The notes beneath the pieces are model-generated. The model was not told the DNA's origin. It made no database searches and saw only the letters and a program-made list of their open reading frames with translations. A program made the position numbers and the translations under genes. Source: Symsagittifera roscoffensis (taxonomy: Eukaryota > Xenacoelomorpha > Acoela > Convolutidae). From it: DNA of 64,000 nt. Where the stretch lies: the NCBI RefSeq assembly GCF_963678635.1, contig NC_087062.1, positions 71,887,345 through 71,951,344 on the forward strand, written 5' to 3'. This document shows, in pieces, positions 12,881-25,000 of this stretch (the first letter of the stretch is position 1; each line of letters opens with the position of its first letter).

Positions 12881-13574
12881 GCAAAAATACCAATATATAT
12901 ATATACCTTGTTTGAATTCAATTGGAATTCATCTTCTGAAAGTTGCGCGAATAGCACGCTTCAAATAGGAACGTAGAAATGGCGTAGAAAACGTGAAAAT
13001 TTCTGGTTTCTAAGGTGGAATTTATTATTTAGATTTCCAGCGGAATACAAAGTCTTCCCTTTGATCCAGTTTTCTCAAGTTGGGTTAATGTTATCAAAAA
13101 AGTGCCAATCTAGAATTGTTCAAAGAGCTGAAAGGGCATTTGTTTTTTTTTCGAAATTCAAATGTTCAGATTTTTTCAACAAAGTCAAGTCGTTTTTCTG
13201 TTTACTTGCATTTATTACTCTTTTGCAGCTGTCAGTTGGCTATGTTATTTTAATGCAAGTGTGTTGGTATAGTGATAGAAGGCGGTAACTCAGATAATTC
13301 TTGGCCATTGAGGAATCCTATTGTCGTCAAACTTTTTAACCCGTCAAGGAGCATTTTCTATCAAGGTTTATTTATTAAGAGTTGATGAACGTAGTTCAGA
13401 TTTTTATATAGGCGCGATGATTTTTTTCGTTGTTTTGAGGAAAAATCTTTTATTTTTTTCAGGGTCAACTTCACTTTTTTGCCGTTTTGTTTTTGATTTC
13501 TTAAGTTCAGTTCATTGTTTTTGCACAAGCAACGCTTGTATTGTAGTATGAACTCCCTTTTTTCCATTCTAATT

Positions 13575-13985
13575 CGCGAATTTTGTTGCGACAAAATGTG
13601 TTCATTTTCAAAGTGTCCATTTCGATCAATAACCAGCGATTAAGTACAGCCAATGCTAAGGCTTTTAACACAGGTTATTATAGTACACATATCACTCTTA
13701 TTTAGGTCTTGGTGATTTTTTTTCAGGGAAAAGTCTTAAATTCTCTTATAGCTACAGATCTGCATTCCTAAAGATAAATGCTTTTTATCAATGCACCTTG
13801 GTATATATATACCTTGTTTGAATTCAATTGGAGTTCATCTTCTGAAAGTTACGCGAATAGCACGCTTCATATAGGAATGTAGAAATGGCGTAGAAAACGT
13901 AAAAATTTCTGGTTTCAAAGGTGGAATTTATTATTTATATTTCCAGCGGAATAGAAAGTCTTCCCTTTGATCCAATTTTCTCAAG
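13575..13985 (+). repeat. right arm of the large inverted repeat
   Basis: Direct-orientation partner of 12473-12880. The spacer of about 690 bases is itself family B plus H 5' sequence in direct orientation (gttgggttaatgttatc, gttgatgaacgtag, ACAAGC-AAC-GCTTGT hairpin at about 13526). Confidence 0.82.
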
Positions 13986-14432
13986 TTGGGTTAATGTTAT
14001 CAAAAAAGTGCCAATCTAGAATTGTTTCAAGAGCTTAAAGGGCATTTAATTTTTTTTTCGAAATTCAAATGTTCAGATTTTTTCAACAAAGTCAAGTCGT
14101 TTTTCTGTTTACTTGCATTTATTACTCTTTTGCCGCTGTCAGTTGGCTTTGTTATTTTAATGCAAGTGTGTTGGTATAGTGATAGAAGGCGGTAACTCAG
14201 AAATTTCTTGGCCATTGAGGAATCCTATTGTCGTCACACTTTTTTAACCCGTCAAGGAGCATTTTCTATCAAGGTTTATTTATTAAGAGTTGATGAACGT
14301 AATTCAGATTCTTATATAGGTCGCGATGATTTTTTTCGTTGTTTTCAGGAAAAATCTTTTTTTATTTTTTTTCAGGCTCAACTTCACATTTTTGCCGTTT
14401 TATTTTTGATTTCTGAAGTTCAGTTCATTGTT

Positions 14433-15095
14433 TTTGCGCAAGCAACGCTTGTATTGTAGTCTGAACTCCCTTTTTTCCAACCTAATTCGCAAATTTTGTT
14501 GCGACAAAATGTGTTCATTTTGAAAGTCGATTTCGATCATCAACCAGCGATTAAACAGCCAATGCTAAGGATTTTAACACAGACTTTTGTATTACAAATA
14601 GCACTATATCTTCAAGGTATTATGGATAGGTAGCGTAGAGGTATGTTTTTTTCGCTGGGAAAAGAATTCATTTCGCTCAATCTGAATTGCGGGAAAAAAA
14701 ACCTTTTAATTTCTATAAAAGCTATAGTCAACAGACAGTTTAGAAAGTGAAGGCACTCCTGAAAAAAAAAGAATAATCTTTGGGGACCCACAACAAAATA
14801 AGAGGGCTCGAAACTGGGCAGGGTCGGGTGTTTTAAATGAACTTTTTTCGTGTACTAGCTAAACTGCGTCCGCTTCATAGATTGTGGCATGTTAGTTGGT
14901 AAATTTTTTGCTTTCAAATTGATTGGTACTGCTAATGCGTCATAATTCTCTTGTATCACTCTGCAATTATGTAGACACATAATTGGCGTGCGTCACATAA
15001 GAAAGTTTCCAAGCTCAAAGTTTTACTCATTCGGTTTTTCCCAGTGGCGGTCATATTTTTCCTTGCGTATGCGAAGGGCAACTTCGCCTCTGCGT
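14433..15095 (+). mobile_element. H element, interrupted by an inverted-repeat insertion
   Basis: Starts at the CAAGC-AAC-GCTTG hairpin after gttcagttcattg. It has ttttttccaacctaattcgc and cagcgattaaacag landmarks, the ttcaaggtat joint at 14611, then an insertion from about 14646. It resumes at acccacaacaaaa and ends GCGAAG-GGCAA-CTTCGC ctctgcg. The left flank is family B sequence. Confidence 0.65.
14646..14772 (-). repeat. inverted copy of 15116-15229 inside an H element
   Basis: Reads ttttcgctgggaaaagaatt to agtgaaggcactcctg. Its reverse complement matches the sequence just after the H element end (caggagttccttt to tttcccagcgaaa). It splits the H copy at 14433-15095. Confidence 0.75.
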
Positions 15096-15115
15096 ATAAA
15101 CTTTGAATTAAATAT

Positions 15116-15229
15116 TTTTTTCAGGAGTTCCTTTACTTTCTAAACTGTCTGTTGGCTATAGCTTTTCTCGAAATTAAATTTTTTTCTGCAATTAAGATTG
15201 GGCGAATTAAATTCTTTTCCCAGCGAAAG
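15116..15229 (+). repeat. partner arm of the 14646-14772 inverted repeat
   Basis: Follows the H 3' end and has the aaactgtctgttggctatag and ttcccagcgaaa landmarks. The same sequence also follows H ends at about 3980-4100 and 15910-16025 in direct orientation, so it belongs to the usual 3' flank. The copy at 14646 is the displaced one. Confidence 0.7.
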
Positions 15230-15399
15230 AGCATAACTATTGGTCCAGATGCTGCCAACTGGTTTGTTTTTTCAATAATGTGTCAATCATAATGCTTTCG
15301 TGAAATTGAAATAGGTTTAAGGTCAGAAATATTTTTGAGGATGCCTAAAAATAATCAGCTGTTTTGCTTTACTATGTTCATTGACACTTTGCCAACTGT

Positions 15400-15885
15400 C
15401 TTATAGTATGAGCTCTCTTTTTCCCCAAGCTAAAGTCGCAAATAATGCTTCGGAGCAAGTTTTGTTGCGACAAATAGTTTTCATTTTGAAAGTGTTCTTT
15501 TCGATCAATAAATAGTGATGAAGTACAGTCAATACTAAGGATATTAACACACACTGTTATTTTACAAATAGCAATATAGCTTCAAGGTATCATGGATCTG
15601 TTTTGTAGGGAAAGGGACATAAAAGATAAGAGGGTTCGAACACGGGCAGGATCGGACGTTTTTAGTGAACTTTTTCGTATACTAGCTAAAATGCGTCCGC
15701 TCTAAAGGTTGAGGCATGTTAGTTGGTAAATTTTTTTCTTTCTGGTACTGGTTTAAGGCGTCATAATTACCGTGCGTCTCCTAAAAGTTTTGTGGGCCAA
15801 AGTTTTATTCATTCGGTTTTGCTAGTAGTGTTATCGGGCATTTTTTTTTTTGCTTGCGTATGCGAAGTGCAAGTTGGCCTCTGTG
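15400..15885 (+). mobile_element. H element, older copy
   Basis: The 5' hairpin is largely lost (cttatagtatgagctc), but the body is in order: aagtcgcaaataatgc, a TTGCGACAA motif, gatgaagtacagtcaatac, ttcaaggtatcatgg at 15581, GGTTCGAACACGG, and the end GCGAAGTGCAAGTTGGC ctctgtgt. Confidence 0.6.
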
Positions 15886-17327
15886 TAAAAATTTTAAATG
15901 AATGATTTTTTTCCAAGAGTTCATTTAATTTTTTAAACCGTCTGTTGGCTATGGCTTTTCTAGAAGGTAAATTTTTTTCCCTTTAAGATTATTGGGCAAA
16001 TTTAGTTCTTTTCCCAGCGAAATGGAATCACAACTATTTGTCCAGATGCTGCAAATTGGTTGGTTTTCTAAATAATAGTGTCAATCATATTAAATTCGTG
16101 AAATTGAAAGTTTTAAGGCTAGATATATTTTTTGAAGATGCCTAGAAATATTCAGCCGTTTTGCTTTCCTGCATTCATTGACACTTTGCCCACTGTCTTC
16201 ACTATATGCACAGGTCATTTTTTCTCCAAACTCTTGCGCGCAACTTTGTAGCTAATTTTTTCTATCAAAATCTCAATTTAATCTATTTTTTATCGAAGTT
16301 TTTTTGTCGAAATTTTTCTATCGACAATTTTTCTAATTTTGCCTCTAATTTCTCTTTAGAAATTTTTCTTTAGAAGTTTCAATTTAATTTGTCCTCGTCG
16401 GATTTTTTTCTTGTTGAGAACTTAAATTGGATGTTTTTATATACCTTTTATTCTCGAGAAGCTTCGCCAAGAATTTTTTTCCAAGTAAACAATTTTAAAT
16501 CATCAATATGAATTTTGTGGTCAGTCAACGATATCGGCTATTTTTAAAAGTCTTTTTTTATTGCTTATTAAGAGTAATGAGCTTAGTGAAGACTCTTATA
16601 TAAGTCTTAGTGATTTTTTTTCAGGAAAAGTCTTAAATTCTCTTATAACTACAGATATGCATTCATAAAGATTAATGCATTTATGAATGCACTGAGGTGT
16701 ATATGCCTTTTTTGAGTTCAATTGAAATTCATCTGCTGAAAGTTACGCAAATAGCACGCTTCAACTAGGAACGCAGAAATTTCGTAAAAATCGTGAAAAA
16801 TTTGTGTTTCAAAAGTGGAATTTAGTTTTTACATTTCCAGCGGAATAGAAACTCTGTTTTCTCTTAATGATTCAATTTAATTCTTATTGATCCAGTTTTC
16901 TCAAGTTGGGTTAATATTTTCACAAATTTGCCAATCATAAATTGTTCTAGAATTTCAGAGAGCTTAACGGGCATCTATTTTTTTCTTTGATTTTCGAAAG
17001 TTCAGATTTTTTCAACGAGAAGTCAGTTCGTTTTCTGTTTACTTGCCTTTATTAATCTTTCCAACTATCGGTTGCTATGTTATTTTAACGCAAGTGTGTT
17101 GTGTTAATTTGTAGAAATCGGTTTATCTGAAAAACTTTTGGCATTTGGGAATCACATATTCGCAAATTTTTTTTTACACTTAGAATTGATGAATGAGTTC
17201 TTATTCTTATATAGGTCGCGATGATTTTTTTAGTTGTTTTTTCAGCAAAAATCTTTTATTTTTTTTTCAGGCTCAACTTCACTTTTTTGCCGTTTTGTTT
17301 TTGATTTCTTAAGTTCAGTTCATTATT

Positions 17328-17802
17328 TTAACACAAGCATAGCTTGTGTTATTGTATGAACTCACATTTTTTCCCAACCTAAGTCGCAATTTTTAATGCG
17401 GAGCAGTTTTTGTTGCGACAAAGTGTGTTCATTTTGAATGTGTTCATTTCGATCAATTATCAGCGATTAAGTACAGCGAGTGCTAAGGATATTAACCCAG
17501 ACTGTTATAGTTCTAATAGCACTATAGCTTCAAAGTATCATGGATTTTTCTTATACTAGCTAAAATAGGTCCGCTCATTAAATTGAGGCATCTTAATTGC
17601 TAAATGTATTATTTTTTTCGAATTGACCGGTACTGCTAATGCGTCATAGTTGGCTTGCGTCGCTTAGCAAATATGTAGACACTTAATTGGCGTGCGCCAC
17701 TTAAAAAGTTTTTTAGACTCAAAGTTTCACACATTTGGTTTCCCAGTAGCGTAATAGTCATATTTTTGCTTCTGTATTTGACGTGCAACTTCGCCTCTGT
17801 GT
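17328..17802 (+). mobile_element. H element, compact full-length copy inserted in family B
   Basis: The 5' end is a perfect 10-bp stem, TAACACAAGC-ATA-GCTTGTGTTA (17329-17351). The 3' end is cttcgcctctgtgt. The left flank is family B (gttcagttcatta) and the right flank is the next part of family B (aggaaggcaaactcc). The uninterrupted family B at 18451 or 26891 is thus the empty site. There is no open frame, so it is non-autonomous. The B-box region is deleted in this copy. Confidence 0.72.
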
Positions 17803-18301
17803 TTAGGAAGGCAAACTCCACTTTACTATCGAACAGCAATGTGTAAAGGTCACGAAAAATGTGATCGACTTCTTGTTTTGGAAGTGGATTTTAGTTTTCA
17901 GATTTCCCAGCGAAAGAAAATTATCCCTTGATTCTTTTTTCTCAAATTAAATTGTTCTAGAATTTCAAAGAGCCTTAAGGGCATCTATTTTTTTCTTTGA
18001 AGTTCGAAGATTGAGTCTTTTTTAAAAAACAAGTTGGCGTTTTTTGCTGTTTAATTGCATTCGTTGACTCTTTTCCAAACTTTCTGTTGCCTATGTTGTA
18101 TTTTAAATTTGCATTTTTGAATTCCCATCCACAATTTTTGCGTGATAAGGTCATTTTGTGATGCGTTTCGGTTGTAATACAGTGATGAGCATCTGTTTAC
18201 TATTTCGATCACTTCCCTAAAGGGCTGGTATGAACTATGCCTTATCTAGTTTTTTCCGCCTGATTTTTAGTACAATTCTTAAGGGGTCATTTTGTTCAGA
18301 G

Positions 18302-18760
18302 TTGATTAACTTAGTAAAGACTCTTAAATAGGTCGGGATCATTTTTCTTTTAGTTTTTTTAAGGAAAACGCTCTAAATTTGTTCTTACTGAAGTTTATTT
18401 TAATGCATTTGATTGTTGATTTTTTTTCATGGTCAGCTTATTGCTTTTCTTAAAAGGAAAGCAAACTCCACTATCGAACAGCGAAACTATAAAGGTCACG
18501 AAAAACGTGATCGAATTCTGGTTTCGAAAGAGGAATTTAATATTCAGATCTCCCAGCGAAATAAAATCTTTTCCTAATAATTTATTTTTCTCAAATTGGG
18601 TTGTTAGTCATATGTTGCTCCTGAAATTCAAAGAGCTTTAACGGCGTCTATTTTTTTGGAAATTCGAAAGTTGAAGTTTTTCAAATGATATGTCTTTTTT
18701 CAGTTTCCCTGCGTTCATTAATTCTTTTCCCACTGTCTAGGCTATGTTTAAATGCTCAAC
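18302..18760 (+). repeat. family B repeat, uninterrupted copy
   Basis: Landmarks in order are gattaacttagtaaagactc, tcttaaataggtc, tttttaaggaaaacgctc, then ttaaaaggaaagcaaactcc (empty H site), cactatcgaacagcg, aaggtcacgaaaaacgtgat, cccagcgaaataaaatc, tctcaaattgggtt and cccactgtctaggctatg. The family recurs throughout the introns of this gene; I cannot assign it to a known superfamily. Confidence 0.65.
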
Positions 18761-18906
18761 TCTGTAGTCATATCAGAAAAGTTTTAAGCCTGCGGAGGGA
18801 TCGTCTGCAAGTGCCTAAGTCGGTGAACTTTTGTGGTAAAACTGTAGATGAACGGTTTAAGAGTACGACATTCCAAATGGCCTAACCCCAGTTTTCTCCC
18901 ATTTAG

Positions 18907-19065
18907 AGATAAATTCTGTGGAATCAAGCCGTTCAACCTGTCCAAATTGCATCTGTTCAAAAACATCAAAGAGATCACGGGCCTACTGCATGTCAATAAA
19001 TCCCCATTGAACAACTTCTCTTTCCTGCGAAACATCGAGGTCATCAAGGGTCAAGGAGTCACAGG
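18907..19065 (+). CDS. Egfr: Egfr exon 1 in window: L domain III, middle
   Basis: The acceptor is the tttag ending at 18906 and the donor is gtgagc at 19066. The exon starts on the third base of a codon and ends two bases into one (GG, completed by A of the next exon). It encodes DKFCGIKPF, then [13 protein letters not shown] and NIEVIKGQ, the strand pattern of a receptor L domain. The KEITG and EVIKG positions match the second L domain of ErbB receptors. There are two sequons, NLS and NFS. The start of this domain must lie on an upstream exon outside the window. Confidence 0.93.
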
Positions 19066-22000
19066 GTGAGCTAATTTAAACACTTGATCGAGGCTAGAGA
19101 CCGAAGTTTTTAGAAGAAAAGTTGAAGCAAGTTCTCAAATTCGGCGATTATCTATCTTTTAGATTCCATCTATTAGTCATCTTTTTAGAACCATATACGT
19201 TTTCGAGAACATTTTTGAGTTTTAATTTGCTCTTTCAAAGAGAAATTTAAAAAAAAATACATTAAACCAAATGCACTTAACTATTGATACTTTTGTAAGG
19301 ATGGTTGCGCTGCGTGAAATTTATATCATTTGTTTAATCCTTGTGACAAAAAAAAGAAAAAGGAAAAAGGACTGCTTAGTTCAGAAGCATATCTGTTAAA
19401 TAACAATTTATTCTGGATGAACCTTTAATTTTCTAACTGTGGTTTTTTCAATAATTTTGGATCCTATTTAATCAAATTTTTCTCAACGAAAATGGCTCGG
19501 ATATCGAAAATTATAGTTAATTGAAACAGTGGGCATATGAATTTTTCGTGAGTTGGTTGCGTGACTTATTGACCGTTAATTTTGGCCTTGAAAACTTGCT
19601 TCAGTTTTTAAATTGGGTTTTTTTTTGGTGTATGAAAGTGCCAACTAAGTTTGATTTAGATGAAATAGTGCTTGGCGGCTTCCCAGTGTAACGGCTTTTT
19701 TCTTAATTTCACTGAGCCTAATTAACACGCGACCATGTTAGAGAAATTCCCTATGGGAGTCAAATTTCTATTCACGTCTCGTGCTGCCTTGTAACTTGAA
19801 AGCTATTCTTCGAGATCAAATTTGATACATAATTCGACGTCAAACTGAGTAAACTAATGAAATTTATGGCTTATTAGAAGGATCTTCGAGAATGTCTTGG
19901 AATCTAGATAATTGCATCGTCTGTAGTGAATGTTAGGTGGCAATTTACGGCCAATAAGACGACAGCTTTTAAGGTAACAATTTTTTCTGCGGCCATGCTG
20001 ACGAAAATTTATATAACAAGGGCAGCCGGTTGCCGTCCAAATAGCACAGAATGTTCCGTGCCGATCTTAGATACGGTTGCTAAAAGATCATTTTTAAAGA
20101 GGGGCGAAGATTTTTTTCACCACAACTGACGAAAGGCGAAAATTTATCACGAGAAAGGCGAAGGTCAAAAAACGAAGTAATGACACTAAGTTTTTGTTCA
20201 TTAAAAGTTCACGCTCGGCGATTAGACTTTTCTCGTAAGTTGACTTCAATTTCATTCGCTGAAAGGAAGGCAAATTACGCTCTCTGTTAAGAAAAATGTA
20301 ACAAAAGTTTTCCATTTGTCTGATGGCGTTGTTTTGAATATTCCAATGGAGCTACCGCATATGACATTTGTTGGGTGGCAATTGATTTTGCGAAAAATAC
20401 GCAACATTTTTTTTTATTGATGCGCATCCAAAATTTTTTTTATTTACGTTGACGGAACAACATTTTTAATGAACAAGAAGTAACTTATTCTCATTGCTCA
20501 CTAGAGTTTATGTTTACGTCGCTAGAGCTCTTGTGAAACATGCAACCTTGTTGTCTAAATTTGCTGTCGTCTTATTTACCTACCATCCCTTGGTGTTTAT
20601 TGCTACGTACAATTCACCTCAGCCTAATTACGAAGAATACTCTTGAGACCAGGAATTTCAAAATTTTAGGTCAAATTTCAATAGTTACAAAAGTCAAATA
20701 GCTTAATTGTGACTATTTTCAGAGAGAAGTAAGTAGTAAATGCACGTGCAGCTACGAAATTTTAATTTGAGTTGATTTGAATCATTTACTGGATGATGAT
20801 CTCTCAAAGGGATATGTCTATGCAATAATTTAGTATTAGCCTGGCTGCCATTCAAACAAAACGTGATATCTTGCATTGACCAGAGATTTGGTCTGAAATG
20901 CATTTCGTCCGATCAAAAAATGGTGATACGTGCAACGGTAGAAATTGGGATTTAGTAAAAATCGAACGGTACTGAAATCTCATTGAGAAAAAAACGACAA
21001 GCTCTAGCGAGTTTTAAAGCTAAGGTTTGATTCTTATATTGGAAGCGAAAATTTATCAAGCGAACATCCGATGATAATGAATTATTTGATGGTTCAAGAC
21101 AAAAATCGGGAAAACAGTAGGGCGAAATGTATTTGACACTGAACGACTGGTGATCGATCCCGTCATTATTACAATGTTAGCTGCTATCGTTAACTAGTTT
21201 CATCTGAGTAACAAGCATTAAAACGGACTGATTGATTCTTTAGTCATTTTCAACTTTCTTGAGATATGAAGAATACAACCAACCTCACACACCTTTCATC
21301 TTATTCCCAACCACCATCCATCCATCCACCGAACACACGTGTTCTTAACTCTCAATTGCTTAAAACAGGGTGATTCTGCGCCTAGTGGCAATCGTCATTA
21401 CAGCAACCATTTTCCAACTTTTTTTATAGTGGCCAAAAAAAGATTGAATAATTCTTAAATTGTAATCGAGGTTAGTTTTAAAATATTGCTTTCGTGCTTG
21501 ATGCGTTTTGACGCTTATTGACGTTTTCATCCTGAGAAATTAATTGCCTAGTTTGGCCATTGCAAAGTTTTTCCGTCTCGTTTTAAGTTAAATGCATCTT
21601 CGATAGCACGCTTTTTTGAGGGAGGCAAAAATGTGAAAGGTTTTATTTGAAGATGCAAAATGGATACGTTTGCCTTTTTAGTAACTTCATAACCTTGTCT
21701 GTTTGTTTAGCTAAGTGTTTTTACTGCTTACATCTTAGTGCCAACTTGAAAGACTGGAATTGTCACAAATGCTGTTTCCATTCTTTTAATTCCAAATAAG
21801 ATACTTGCTTCACATGCGTGAGCTGAACCGTTTTCGGGCAAATTAGAAAATCCGGTCATTTTCATTTTGACTTAACTATGGATTTCCATACTCGTCAATT
21901 TCAAATTTAGATAGTTATTAATGTTTCGATGAAACCAAAAACTATAAACTGGCTCGTAATAACATAGTTATATGAAATGATGCGTCTTTTCGGTTACACC

Positions 22001-25000
22001 CCTATGGCAGAAATTTGAATTTCGATAAGAATAAATATGTTAATCAAAACTAATGTGACGCTTTAGCGTAGGTTTGAGTCAATGTCATATTTTGGGGGTT
22101 TAACGGAAAAGACTCGAAATGAGGAGTTACAAATTGATGTGATGTAAGGAAATTGTGTTGTTGCTTTTAGTCAGCACCACACTGTAGGGTTCGTATCAAT
22201 ATTTGTATGAGTCATGCTTCGAATCATATTCGACTCATCTGAACATTAGCGGCCTGATTTGTTACTATCTCACATTGAGTTTCCAATTCCTAGAGGAAAT
22301 AAATATTACTAAATCTCCATGTGTTCTTTGCCACAAGGATGGATCTAGTTACCAATCCTCCGCTATGTGGCCTTATACGAAACTTTCGAAAAGGTGCGTC
22401 AAGAAGTTTCAATCTAGTTATGCTTAAGTAAGTCGTATAATCTTGGTTCTAGAAATTAATGAAAAGTATTGTTATCAAAAGCAAACACAAGTAACACGCG
22501 TGTTTTCTAGGATATAGTTAACTAGATCCAGCCAGAAAAAAAAACATTCTTAAAAAGCTCTCCTCAACTCGGCAGCATTGATTGCAAAGCTTTGAAAAGC
22601 CAAGTCTAATCATCGCAACCTTAAAAAATACCCGCAGGGTCTAACATTGCGAGTCGGTTTTCTGCATGCAACCAATAAAAGTGTACTTTAAATTGAGCGT
22701 TTTGGCAAGCCTAAAAATGGTTACCTCAGGATTGTTTTTAAATGCAATTGAAGGGAGGGGAGCTATTAGCTACTAGGTCGTGTTTACACTTGCGAAGCTA
22801 GTGTAATAGTACGAACCTTCTTTTTTCAACCATAAATGCAAATATTGGTGCCGCTTTTGGGGCACCTTTGCAGCTTTTTGATAGCATGTGCTTTGACGTT
22901 CGAATAGTGATAAATTAACATAGTTGATTCATTTTCATTCATCAAATCAATCGAAAAAAAGCTAATTGTTTCAAACAACATCACAATAATAAAAACTCGA
23001 TTTTAGAATATTTCTTACTCAATATATCTCGCAATTTTTTTTGAAATGCATAATTTATACACAATGTGGCTTTATGCTTTGCGATTTGTTACTTGCAAAA
23101 TTTGTGCGGATGCCTTTAATTTGTTGTTTTCCCTTATTACTTGCAAAATTGATTTTTTTTTGTATTTGGTGCCACTTTTGCTGAATCGCAATGGTAATTT
23201 ATTAGCATATGTAGCTGCTTTATTCGTGACTAGTCGGAATTGTCGGTTGTGAAGCTTGCGTGGCTGTGAGGATAGTGCGTGAGAGCAGTGGAGCGCATAT
23301 TCGAATCCTACTTGTTTTTGCTAATTCAAGGCTTATATCTACTTTTTCTTATTTCTTTTGATAGAGCTGCTTTTTGGTCGTGTTCTCGCAAGTGTTTGCA
23401 AAGCTTGTAATATTTTGTTCCGACCACTGAAAGTAGGGAGGACGTGGGTATTCGGATATGTCTTCGAGATTAAAAGCATTAAGTGATTTTCACTTATATA
23501 GGTCTTTCAGGAAAAAGTCATACATATGAATGCACGTACCGGTAGGTATATTTGCACTTTTTGAGTTCAATTCATTCCTCTGCTAGAAGTAAGCTCTAAA
23601 TGCTCTACAATAACGAAAGCGGAATTGGCAAGAAAAAAAGTGAACGACTTCTAGTTAAATTTTTAGACTTCCTAGCGGAAATTTTTTTTCATTGATCCAG
23701 TTTTCTTCACTTGGGTTAACTCTATCAAATAGTGTTAATCATAAATCGTTCTTGAAATTTGCAGAGTTTTAATTGTAAATATTTTACGTTTGCAATAACC
23801 AAGCGTTATTAAACTAAAATACAGATTTTTTTGGGTTAACAACTTGTTTAATAAAATCACTTGAATCTCTAGACTTTATTCACGTGCAAATTCAAGCTCT
23901 ACCGGTCTGCTGTTACTACTGACAGTTCTTTTAAGAAGTAATGTCCTAAGTTTTTGAAGACAAAATATTCCGTTTCATGAAACTTTTCGGACTATCTTTG
24001 GTCTGATTATGTTTTGTCGGCTCAATTAGTTTTTCAGGCACACATGATTTTTAAGAAAAATACTACGCCAGAGGTGGTAAAGGTTCTGTGTTCGAACCAG
24101 GCCAGAACTTTTTATTCAAAAGGGAAATATTCTGGTTCATAAAAATGTCGACCTGTTCTGTGCCTGTTTATGTTTGGTCGGCTTGGTGGCCTTGTTAAGG
24201 ATTTTTGCTGGGCTTTAAAATTTTTTTTATTGATTGTAACAGAAAGAGTTTTGATTTGTTACTGCTGTTTAAACTTACGAAGTTTGTTATTTTCGTTTTT
24301 TTCGCTGGTTTGTTTGGCTTGAATTGTTTTTGCTTATGTTTCATCACGTAAGTGATTTTGTTAAGGGTTGTTTTAAAGGAAAAATAGATTTTTCCGCTTT
24401 TGTGTGTTTCCGGAGGGGGGAGCGTAAAGATTTAGATTTTCGGAACTTTTGGTCAACGGGAGTCTAACCAATTTTGCCGGCTTAGTTGCTGATCAATTTT
24501 GTCTCTGAATACTAATCGAAAGCCAGTTTTTGTGTTTTTAAATCGAACATCATTCCAGGTATTTTTCTGAAAATTAGTTATGGTTATTTCTAAATGTTCT
24601 TATTGTTTCAACTTAGTGGCTTTTGTTTCATTTTCTGTCTGCTATCCTCAATGCTATGTGTGTGTGTTATCGCTCTGCTTCGGCTGTGTTGACTTCCGAA
24701 CTTCTGTTGCTAGGGTTTTTTTCAATAGTTATGAATGTAGGGAGTACTCTCAAATGGTTTTGGCGATTTTTTTTTCAGAATATAGTCTAAAAGTTTGTTC
24801 ACGCACAATTTTGATTATTCGCTGTTTGTCTTTCGATTTCTTTTTAAGTTCACTTATTTCTTATGTTAAAAGGAATGCAAACGCCACTATCGAACAGCAA
24901 AAATGTAAAGGTCTCAAAAATCTTGATCGACTTCTAATTTTGAAAATGGAATTTAATAATCAGATTTTCCAGCGAAATGAAAATCTTACTTTGTTCATCT

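Larger units (their letters stand above)
13986..18906 (+). repeat. mosaic of family B and H elements; rest of first visible intron
   Basis: Contains H copies at 14433-15095, 15400-15885 and 17328-17802, and family B stretches. Family B is clearest at about 16560-17110 and 18300-18760. At 16200-16500 there is an A+T-rich stretch with repeated ttttctatc and tagaa steps. Nothing resembling an exon was found until the acceptor at 18906. The whole 1-18906 span is read as one intron. Confidence 0.7.

Noticed and set aside
18848-18906. Upstream extension of exon 1 as a new protein start
   Set aside because: Sequence before the tttag acceptor does not fit an L domain, and the split codon needs an upstream exon.
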